A DNA stretch of 64,000 bases, taken from assembly GCF_000430585.1 (NCBI RefSeq), contig NZ_AUMH01000004.1:1-64000 (forward strand), in the 5' to 3' direction. Within the stretch, counting starts at the first letter, position 1, and each line of letters opens with the position of its first letter. Below the pieces are notes generated by a model that did not search any database, was not told where the DNA came from, and saw nothing but the letters and a program-made list of their open reading frames with translations. The position numbers were made by a program, and so were the translations under genes. This DNA is from Alicyclobacillus herbarius DSM 13609 (GTDB lineage Bacteria; Bacillota; Bacilli; Alicyclobacillales; Alicyclobacillaceae). Below, in pieces: positions 57,214-64,000 of this stretch.

Positions 57214-57765
57214 ATGCCGCTGAGACTGGCCGAGTGGCGTAAACAAAAAGGATGGACGCAGGCTCGCCTGGCGAAAGAGACGGGGATGTCGGCGAGTGCC
57301 ATCGCCATGTACGAGACCGGGCGGCGAACGCCCGACACAGGAGCGTTGGCGCGGCTGGCTGCCGCCCTTGGCGTCTCGATGGCCGATTTACAGGCCTCAC
57401 CGGTTGAGTCGAAGAGCGAATCGGACCCAGTGCATCCTCCTCAAGATGCGCCCAGCGTCCCCCGAGACACAGGTGTAACACCGACGGAAGTCCAGGAGAC
57501 GGCTGCCCCGTTCGAAACTCGCCCTGCCGGAAATAAAAACCCCGTTTCGTCTTTAGCAGCCAGTTCCTCGCCGTCGCCCGCCGCATCGCAGGGTTGGTCA
57601 CCAGCGACGGCCATCCCGCTCTCGGCGGATGAAGCGCGTATCGTGCTGTTCCTCCGCCTCCACCCAGAAGCGCTGTCCTTTCTCACGGAATACGTTCAAT
57701 CCCCGCCGGAGCGGCGCGAACAGCTACAAAAGACCTGGGATATGATTCGCCAATTCCCGATATAG
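57214..57765 (+). CDS. XRE-family transcriptional regulator with low-complexity tail
   Basis: A 183-residue regulator. The N-terminal helix-turn-helix (LAEWRKQKGWTQARLAKETGMSASAIAMYETGRRTP, residues 4-40) is typical of Cro/CI. Residues ~65-140 are Pro/Ser/Thr-rich and probably disordered. The C-terminus (ADEARIVLFLRLHPEALSFLTEYVQSPPER) is a helical region that may mediate dimerisation. The target is unknown. RBS AAGGAGG. It reads in the same direction as the haemoglobin gene, 37 bases after it. Confidence 0.85.
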   Translation: MPLRLAEWRKQKGWTQARLAKETGMSASAIAMYETGRRTPDTGALARLAAALGVSMADLQASPVESKSESDPVHPPQDAPSVPRDTGVTPTEVQETAAPFETRPAGNKNPVSSLAASSSPSPAASQGWSPATAIPLSADEARIVLFLRLHPEALSFLTEYVQSPPERREQLQKTWDMIRQFPI

Positions 57766-57803
57766 TACGCGCGGGGAAACGTCGGACAGGGCTTTCTGTC
57801 TAC

Positions 57804-58280
57804 TCAGAGGGAACGCACCTTCCTTAGGCGCGGGGAACGGGACAGATCGGCCGGAGAGGGAAAGCGCACCTCGGGACATAAATCCACACCCACAAAACGA
57901 TAGGCCTCACACCACAGAGTTGAGCAGATGCGCTTCCGAGGCGGTTCTTGAAATGGTAATATCAGATTAAAAAGATAGCGAATACCCTCCCACGCAATGA
58001 GCCAATAGTCGTAATCATAGCCATACTCACGCAGGACGTAGTCGCGGATGCCGGCGCGCTGATGGTCATCCAGCTCATCGCACGTGTACAAATCGGCCTT
58101 CCCCGCGTAGGTAGACATCGGCAGGTATCCCACGCGCCGCGACGCCCGCGCCTCCATTAACTGACCGGGAAACACCACACCGGCCACATGGCTGTACGGA
58201 CTGTGCGTGACCCGTTCAATCACCCTATCGAATAGGTGCACTCCGCGTAAAAAAACAAGGTCCGCGATACGATAATCCAA
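57804..58280 (-). CDS. YiiX/permuted papain-like cysteine hydrolase
   Basis: 158 residues of the NlpC/P60-like YiiX group: catalytic His in YSHVAGVVF near residue 30, then the helix YVLREYGYDYDYWLIAWEGIRYL, and the catalytic Cys in CSTLWCEAYR. Such proteins bind lipids or peptides and are often membrane associated. The start is TTG with GAGGGGG about 10 bases upstream, because the nearby ATG is in another frame. Function unknown. Confidence 0.75.
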   Translation of the reverse strand: MDYRIADLVFLRGVHLFDRVIERVTHSPYSHVAGVVFPGQLMEARASRRVGYLPMSTYAGKADLYTCDELDDHQRAGIRDYVLREYGYDYDYWLIAWEGIRYLFNLILPFQEPPRKRICSTLWCEAYRFVGVDLCPEVRFPSPADLSRSPRLRKVRSL

Positions 58281-58491
58281 TCCGGCATTCCCCCTCAGCC
58301 CGTCCCGCCGGACGGGGATAGAGCTTTCCCTCCCATTTGAACCACTTCACGGACGGAAAGCCGCGCTCAAGGGTTTAGTTTTACCGGGATAAGACCATCC
58401 GCATGCAGACCTAGAAGTTATCCGGACGCGACCCTTTTCGGACGCGCATTCTACGCGTGCGGCGTGTGCGCCCCAACGTGAACCGGCTCAA

Positions 58492-59178
58492 TCAACGCGC
58501 GCGATTGCGATAAGGAATCGGGTCGGTATAGCCGGCCTCGGCAAAACCTTTCAGGCGCAGTCGACAGCTGTCACACTCCCCACACGCCTCCTCCTGGCCG
58601 TTGTAGCAGGAGGTCGTGAGGTGATAGGGAACACCCAGTTTCATGCCAGCCGTAATGATCTCTGCTTTGGTTAGGTGCAGGAGCGGCGTCTCGATACGAA
58701 TCGGGTGACCTTCGACGCCCGCCTTGGTGCCCACCTTGAGCACCTGCTGAACCGCCTCAACGAACGCGGGACGGCAGTCTGGGTATCCGCTGTAATCCAG
58801 CGCATTGACGCCAATATAGATGGCTTTAGCACCCCGTGCCTCGGCGTAGGAGGCAGCGATGGAGAGAAAGAGCAGGTTGCGCCCCGGCACATACGTGACC
58901 GGGATTTCCTCCTCCGGCCCCACGCCTCCCGTCGGCACCGCCAGCGAGAGATCGGTCAGAGCGCTGCCGCCAAATTGGCCCAAAAAGTCGAGCCGAATCA
59001 CGCGATGCTCCACCACACCGTAATAGGCTGCCACCGCCTTGGCCTTTTCCAGTTCAATCCGGTGGCGTTGACCGTAGTCAAACGTGATGGGAAGCAGCTC
59101 ATAACCGGCCGCTTGCGCCATCCCCATACACGTGGTGCTGTCCAATCCGCCGCTGAGGATGACTACTGCCTGTGCGAT
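58492..59178 (-). CDS. queC: 7-cyano-7-deazaguanine synthase, non-canonical start
   Basis: The queuosine precursor enzyme converting carboxy-deazaguanine to preQ0. The PP-loop ATP motif reads VVILSGGLDSTT, and the C-terminal zinc cysteines are CYNGQEEACGECDSC. The usual ATG calls (59145 or later) would remove the PP-loop, so translation must begin upstream. Between the in-frame TAA (near 59240) and the PP-loop there is no ATG, GTG or TTG. An ATC at 59176-59178, seven bases after GGGGGG, is the best candidate, giving (M)AQAVVILSGG. It could also mark a sequencing error. Core intact. Confidence 0.85.
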   Translation of the reverse strand: MAQAVVILSGGLDSTTCMGMAQAAGYELLPITFDYGQRHRIELEKAKAVAAYYGVVEHRVIRLDFLGQFGGSALTDLSLAVPTGGVGPEEEIPVTYVPGRNLLFLSIAASYAEARGAKAIYIGVNALDYSGYPDCRPAFVEAVQQVLKVGTKAGVEGHPIRIETPLLHLTKAEIITAGMKLGVPYHLTTSCYNGQEEACGECDSCRLRLKGFAEAGYTDPIPYRNRAR

Positions 59179-59244
59179 GACGAATCCCCCCTTTAAGGTT
59201 CTCCGGACTCCCCTTTTCGGACACGCACGTTCAACCCGTCCTCG

Positions 59245-61824
59245 TTATCCCTGCGCCGAGTTGGTGGTCGAGGTTGTTTCGTTTGCCCCCGCGCTTGTAT
59301 TCCCCGAAGCGGAGTGGCCGGGGCTGTTTTTCTCGGATTGCCCGGCCGTTCCGCCCTTCACCTGGGGAGACGATCCGCCGGTGGCACCGCCGCCTCCTTC
59401 GGTATTCCCCGTCCCCGCCGGTCCGGTCGGGACGGTCTGGTTACCCGTGGCGTTCGTGGGCGGGGCGGTGTTTGTTGTCCCGTTGTTGGCCGGGGTGTTT
59501 CCCGTTGTGTTGTTCATGCCATTGTTTGGCGTCCCCGGGGTGACGGGGGGCGTGGAGTTTCCCTGACCAGCCCCGTTCCCCACCGAGTTGTCCGGGTTAG
59601 CCGGCGCCGCCACCTGGACCGTCAACGAAGCCGGGGCCCCCACTTTCGATCCGCTCGTCGGATCGACCGCCTGCACGGTATAGGTGTAGGTTTGGCCCGC
59701 GCTGACATTGGCGTCGTAGAAGTTTAGGCTCGCGGTTTCGCCAATCTGGGCCGGACTAGGACTGCCGCCGCCTTGGCGCGTGATGACGAAGTTCACCTGC
59801 CCGGTGAGGTCGGACTGCCACGCAAGTTCGACACTGCCGCGGTTCGCGTCCCAAGACGCGTGCAGTCCCTTGACGGCCGTCTTGGTCTGAGTTTGTGCGT
59901 GCGTTTGCGTCTGGGTCTGAGAACTCGTCTGGGACAGATGGAACTGTTCTGGCGCTCGCCCTTGTTCCGCCAGACGAATCACGTCGCCAAAGATCTCCGA
60001 GCACATATATGACGGCTGATCCACACTCAACATGTGGTACTCCGGCCCTTGGCCATCATAGTTCCAACCCATGTAGATGCTACCGACCATATTTGGCGTG
60101 TAGCCGTCAAACCAGGCCAAGCGGACCCAGTCTTTGTGCGATCCGTTAAGGGATGTGTCGTACTGTACGGTCCCCGTCTTGCCCGCGACACCCCAGCCCG
60201 GAAGCCTGGCGCCTGTGCCGGTACCATAGGCGACCACGTCCGTCATCAGGTCGGTCATCACCTGGGCTGTCTGCGTGCTCATCACCCGCTTGGCCGCCGG
60301 AGCAAAATCGTAAATCTCGTCCCCCGACTGGTTGACAATCCGTGTGATGAGGTGCGCTTGTTCCTCCACACCGTCGTTGTCGAAAGCCGTATAAGCCTGC
60401 GCCATCTGCAGCGGCGTAACCCCTTTTTGCATACCTCCGATGGCGATGCCAAGATGGGTATGGTCCGTCTTTGTAAACTGCAGCCCCATGTTCTCGGCAA
60501 ACTCAATGCCGTTGTCGATGCCAATCATCTGCAGCACCGTACAGGCAGCCACGTTGGCCGAGTGTGCCAGCGCCCATCGCACCGTCACCCGCGCCGGCAT
60601 CGGTTCGTCGTTCTGCGGGTAGAAGCCATTTCCGAAATCGTGCGGCTGGTTATCGAGCACGGTGTTCGGGGTAATCTTGCCTTCCTCGATGGCCGGCGCA
60701 TAGTCGAGAACCGGCTTGATGGACGAACCCGGCTGACCGTACTCGTAGACGCGGTCGTAACTGTAGATGGAATTCTTCCCGTGCCCCGTGGCCACGCCCA
60801 GGATGCCGCCGGTCTTCGGATCGACAAACACGGCTGCCGCCGGAACCGGCTGACCGTTTACCGCTGGTTCAAAGTGGTTGTTGTAGTTAGCGCTCTCGTA
60901 GAATACCTGATTGAGAGCCGACTGCACCTGTGGATCGACAGTCGTATAGACCTTTAGTCCCCCTTGCGACAGCAGGTCTTTATCGATGCCGTTTTTGTCG
61001 GCATAGTCAAACAGAAACTTGGCCAACATCGGGTTCTGATCCCAAATATCGCCCGGCAAGTTATGGAAGCTGGCCGGAATCTTCTCGGCCTCCACCTGCT
61101 TCGCGGTCGCCTCGCTGATATACCCGTACTTGACCATGTTCTCCAGCACCTGATTGCGCCGCTTTACCGCCGCATCCATGTGCAAAATCGGGTCGTAGGC
61201 GCTGGGTGCCTGGAGAAGACCAGCTAAGGTCGCCGCTTCGTTAAGGGTTAACTCATTTGGGTGTTTGGCCAGGTCCACCCCGAAGTAGCGGATGGCTGCC
61301 TCGCGAATCCCGGTCGCCCCCTCGCCGAAGTACGCCCGGTTTAAGTACATCGCGAGAATTTCCTGCTTGGTGAAGTGCCGGTCTATCTGAACGCCCAAGA
61401 CAATCTGCTGAAACTTGCGGGAAAACGTCTTTTTATCGGTCAAGTATACAATTTTCGCCAATTGTTCTTCAATCGTACTGCCGCCTTGGGCCATGCTGCC
61501 CGACCACAAGTCGACGAACGCAGCACGGAGCAGCCCCTTCACATCGATACTGCCGCTCTTCCAAAAATTATGGTCTTCCGTCGCCACCACCGCGTTCTGC
61601 AGGTTTTTTGGGATGTCCTGATAGGAGACATCGTTGCTACCTGGGGCATTGATGGTTGCGATTCGATGACCGTCTCTGTCATAAACCACCGTCGGCCTCG
61701 AATTGAGCTCCAACTTCGACGTGTCGAATGGCATCAATTCAAGTAAAGCCACGAACACGCCAGCAAAGATGACAACGACCGCCACGAAGGCGATCAGGCT
61801 GCGTGCGATATACTTTCCTTTCAC
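59245..61824 (-). CDS. Class A penicillin-binding protein (PBP1a type) with FN3 and Thr/Asn/Gly tail
   Basis: An 859-residue bifunctional cell-wall synthase. After one N-terminal membrane helix (~10-30), the glycosyltransferase domain holds the catalytic Glu in TEDHNFWK and GGSTIEEQLAK. The transpeptidase has SxxK in GSSIKP, SxN as HSAN and KTG in AGKTGTVQ. A fibronectin-III-like domain lies at about 650-745, then a ~110-residue tail rich in Gly, Asn, Thr and Pro, perhaps wall-spanning. All catalytic motifs are intact. It reads toward queC. Confidence 0.94.
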   Translation of the reverse strand: MKGKYIARSLIAFVAVVVIFAGVFVALLELMPFDTSKLELNSRPTVVYDRDGHRIATINAPGSNDVSYQDIPKNLQNAVVATEDHNFWKSGSIDVKGLLRAAFVDLWSGSMAQGGSTIEEQLAKIVYLTDKKTFSRKFQQIVLGVQIDRHFTKQEILAMYLNRAYFGEGATGIREAAIRYFGVDLAKHPNELTLNEAATLAGLLQAPSAYDPILHMDAAVKRRNQVLENMVKYGYISEATAKQVEAEKIPASFHNLPGDIWDQNPMLAKFLFDYADKNGIDKDLLSQGGLKVYTTVDPQVQSALNQVFYESANYNNHFEPAVNGQPVPAAAVFVDPKTGGILGVATGHGKNSIYSYDRVYEYGQPGSSIKPVLDYAPAIEEGKITPNTVLDNQPHDFGNGFYPQNDEPMPARVTVRWALAHSANVAACTVLQMIGIDNGIEFAENMGLQFTKTDHTHLGIAIGGMQKGVTPLQMAQAYTAFDNDGVEEQAHLITRIVNQSGDEIYDFAPAAKRVMSTQTAQVMTDLMTDVVAYGTGTGARLPGWGVAGKTGTVQYDTSLNGSHKDWVRLAWFDGYTPNMVGSIYMGWNYDGQGPEYHMLSVDQPSYMCSEIFGDVIRLAEQGRAPEQFHLSQTSSQTQTQTHAQTQTKTAVKGLHASWDANRGSVELAWQSDLTGQVNFVITRQGGGSPSPAQIGETASLNFYDANVSAGQTYTYTVQAVDPTSGSKVGAPASLTVQVAAPANPDNSVGNGAGQGNSTPPVTPGTPNNGMNNTTGNTPANNGTTNTAPPTNATGNQTVPTGPAGTGNTEGGGGATGGSSPQVKGGTAGQSEKNSPGHSASGNTSAGANETTSTTNSAQG

Positions 61825-62039
61825 CCGTCCTCCGTCTCCTTCCCAGCCAGGTTTATTCCCCGTGGCGAAGACTCCCTTTCCGAGGTGATCCGAAATCCCA
61901 CAATCTTACCTAACCCCTTGTCGGACACCCGCTTTCCCTGTCGGACGGCCTAGGGACTCTATGATAGAGTAACGTGGACCGAGAAGAAAAGTCGAGGGTC
62001 GCCCACCGGAAAAAGCGACCGTTTATCGACATTTCCGTC

Positions 62040-63929
62040 TCACCCCCTTGGGCGGATCGCCATCCAATACAACCAGACGGCCAAGAGCAGGTAGAGGACA
62101 AAGGCCACCCAGGGGCCAAAATGAGTGGTTTGCGGGAGGGGTACCTTGGCCGTGACCAGCCCGGCAATCAAGATGCCGACCAGGGACTCGCCGGCAATCA
62201 GGCCGGACGCGATGAGGATGCCCCGCTCTCCGGCCTCGTCTTGGCCGTTTGCGGTGGCGGCGCGCTGACGATGGCGGGCACTTAGCCAACGCAGGAGCCC
62301 GCCGAGGAAAATCGGTATCGAGGTGTGTATCGGCAAGTACACGCCGACCGCAAACGGCAGGGATTCCACCCCCAACAATTCCACAGCCACCGCGGTTGCG
62401 GCGCCGATGAACACCAGGTCCCAGGGCATGTTGGCATTCATGATGCCTTCGACAATCAGCTTCATCAAGACCGCCTTGGGGGCAGGCAGGTCTTTCGAGC
62501 CAAACCCGTACGCGTTATTGAGGAGTAAAAGCACCCAGCCGATGCACACCCCGGACGCAAGCACGCCGAGCAGCATCGCCAGCTGCTGTTTGCGCGGGGT
62601 GGCGCCGACCAGGAAGCCGGTCTTTAGGTCCTGTGAGATGTCTCCGGCAATCGCCAGGGCCGTGCAGATGATGGCGCCGACCACCAAGGAGAGGACCATC
62701 CCACCGAGCCCCGTGTGCCCGGTGAGGCGGTACACGGTCGCCACAATCAGAAGCGTCGCAATCGTCATTCCGGAGACCGGATCGGACGATGAACCCACAA
62801 TGCCGACGATGCGTGACGATACTGTGACAAACAGGAACCCGATGACAAGAATGCCAATGGCGCCGATGAGGGTCACCTGTAGCCCGGGCAGGAACGCGAT
62901 AACGAGCAGAATCACAATCGCGGCTGGGATGGTCCAATGGCTGGGGAGGTCCTGTTCCGTGCGCAAGCTGCGGTCGACTTCCGCCTCGCCCATTTCGTAG
63001 CTCTGCGCGCTCGCCCACATCCCGACGAGTGACCGCCATAAGGTTGGCAGGGTGCGGATTAGGCTGATGATGCCACCGGCCGCCACCGCGCCCGCGCCGA
63101 TGTAGCGAATGTAGTTGTCCCAAATCGCGAAGGCGTCCATGGTCCCGGGCGAACTACTCGCCGGCGCGATGGCCCCTGCCCCTTGGCCGAAGTAGGCAAT
63201 CATTGGGATGAAGACCAACCAGCCGAGCACCCCACCCGCCACCATCAGGCCGCCGATGCGCGGCCCGACGATAAAGCCGACCCCGAGCAAGGACGGCAGG
63301 GTATCCATCCCGACCAGACCCTGCCGGAGCCCGGCCACAGCCGTCGAGATTTCCGACGGAAACAGTTTGAGGGCGTCCATGACCGCCTTGAACACCCCAC
63401 CTACGAAGAGGCCCAAGAAGACCAACTTCGCGCGCGATCCGCCCTCTTCCCCGGCCATCAGCACGCGGGCGCACGCGGTGCCTTCCGGGTACGGCAGATT
63501 CCCGTGCTCTTTCACGACCAAGATTCGCCGCAACGGAATCATGAACAACACACCCAAGAAACCGCCCGTGAGCACAATCAGGGTGATTTTGTACAGGCTT
63601 GGGTTCGCCTTCCACAAAAACAGAGCCGGTAAGGTGAAGATGGCGCCTGACGCCAGCGCCTCGCCGGCGGTTGTCATCGTCTGTACGATGTTGTTTTCGA
63701 GAATGGAGTTGCGGCGGAGGATGCCGCGGATGATAGCCATGGAGATGACCGCCGCAGGAATTGAAGCGCTGATGGTCATGCCGATAATCAAACCGAGATA
63801 CGCATTGGCGGCGCCGAACACAATCGCGAGGATAATCCCGATGACGGCGGCCGTGAAGGTGAACTCAGGCGGCCGCTCGTCCGGGGAAACAAACGGTTTC
63901 AAGGAATTCGACGGACGCTCTTGACCCAT
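62040..63929 (-). CDS. OPT-family oligopeptide transporter
   Basis: A 629-residue membrane protein with about 15-16 helices and OPT-family segments near the start (PEFTFTAAVIGIILAIVFGAANAYLGL) and GTACARVLMAGEEGG. OPT proteins carry oligopeptides or metal-chelate complexes with protons; the substrate is unknown. The start is the ATG at 63929, nine bases after GGAG; a longer frame lacks support. It is the last gene before the window edge. An inverted repeat (ACTCTA-TGA-TAGAGT, 61956-61970) lies after it, upstream of the PBP gene. Confidence 0.9.
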   Translation of the reverse strand: MGQERPSNSLKPFVSPDERPPEFTFTAAVIGIILAIVFGAANAYLGLIIGMTISASIPAAVISMAIIRGILRRNSILENNIVQTMTTAGEALASGAIFTLPALFLWKANPSLYKITLIVLTGGFLGVLFMIPLRRILVVKEHGNLPYPEGTACARVLMAGEEGGSRAKLVFLGLFVGGVFKAVMDALKLFPSEISTAVAGLRQGLVGMDTLPSLLGVGFIVGPRIGGLMVAGGVLGWLVFIPMIAYFGQGAGAIAPASSSPGTMDAFAIWDNYIRYIGAGAVAAGGIISLIRTLPTLWRSLVGMWASAQSYEMGEAEVDRSLRTEQDLPSHWTIPAAIVILLVIAFLPGLQVTLIGAIGILVIGFLFVTVSSRIVGIVGSSSDPVSGMTIATLLIVATVYRLTGHTGLGGMVLSLVVGAIICTALAIAGDISQDLKTGFLVGATPRKQQLAMLLGVLASGVCIGWVLLLLNNAYGFGSKDLPAPKAVLMKLIVEGIMNANMPWDLVFIGAATAVAVELLGVESLPFAVGVYLPIHTSIPIFLGGLLRWLSARHRQRAATANGQDEAGERGILIASGLIAGESLVGILIAGLVTAKVPLPQTTHFGPWVAFVLYLLLAVWLYWMAIRPRG

Positions 63930-64000
63930 ACACTTCCACTCCTGCCAGTTCATATCTCGAGTTAGCCTACCCGAGTTGAAGGGTGGGTATCCGACAAGAG

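Noticed and set aside
58301-58330. GC-rich hairpin CCCGTCC-N4-GGACGGG downstream of queC
   Set aside because: It is about 160 bases after the queC stop with no T-run on the minus strand, so I did not call it a terminator.

Overview
The window looks like a chromosomal segment of a Bacilli-type Firmicute. The supporting evidence is syntenic blocks typical of that group (dnaE-accD-accA-pfkA-pyk; icd-mdh and polA-mutM-coaE), a tRNA-responsive T-box leader on trpS, a GAAC-N4-GTTC LexA-type site, strong AGGAGG-type ribosome binding sites, and small families such as DUF3243, YlbF, YtoI, YtkL and YitT. The moderately high GC content and gene set suggest something near Alicyclobacillaceae. That placement is an inference and was not tested.

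Layout. Positions 1-602 hold the 5' part of a 16S rRNA gene on the minus strand with two tandem promoters. Then come an SDR oxidoreductase and an MFS exporter. Positions 2906-10822 hold a small membrane peptide and a type I restriction-modification operon, with hsdM, hsdS and hsdR preceded by an unusual gene that fuses a degenerate methylase to one target-recognition domain. Its promoter -35 box sits inside a perfect inverted repeat. cysK (10966-11919) diverges from this operon.

Positions 12162-21656 form the most distinctive region, an aliphatic-amide utilisation locus. It contains amiE (amidase), an AmiB-like AAA+ ATPase and an AmiS/UreI-type amide channel, behind a near-perfect sigma-54 (-24/-12) promoter with upstream direct repeats. 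The divergent regulator joins an AmiC/urea-binding-type receptor to GAF, sigma-54 AAA+ and Fis domains in one chain. Between regulator and amidase lies a nested insertion: an ISL3-family element with an 8-bp target duplication, interrupted by an intact-looking IS3-family element.

Positions 21768-33804 are housekeeping on the minus strand: tRNA-Leu(GAG), a lytic transglycosylase, coaE, mutM, polA, mdh, icd, a two-component system, trpS with a T-box, and pcp. Positions 33957-44865 carry small membrane proteins and the central-metabolism/replication block pyk, pfkA, accA, accD, pgpA-like, dnaE and ytoI. From 45068 onward come yitT, two tandem short membrane proteins, a probable frameshifted gene, a cysK-thiD-thiM-thiE cluster, argR, lepB, a PAP2 phosphatase and an SOS-type dinB. 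Next are several small conserved genes, a truncated haemoglobin, an XRE regulator and a YiiX-like protein. The window ends with queC (no canonical start codon in frame), a class A penicillin-binding protein and an OPT-family oligopeptide transporter.

No CRISPR array, phage or plasmid module was seen. Stretches over 300 bases without a gene are the rRNA leader (298-777), the region upstream of amiE (18307-18682), the trpS leader (32582-33141), the accA-pfkA gap (37355-37727) and the gap before dinB (52779-53102). Each is described under its features.
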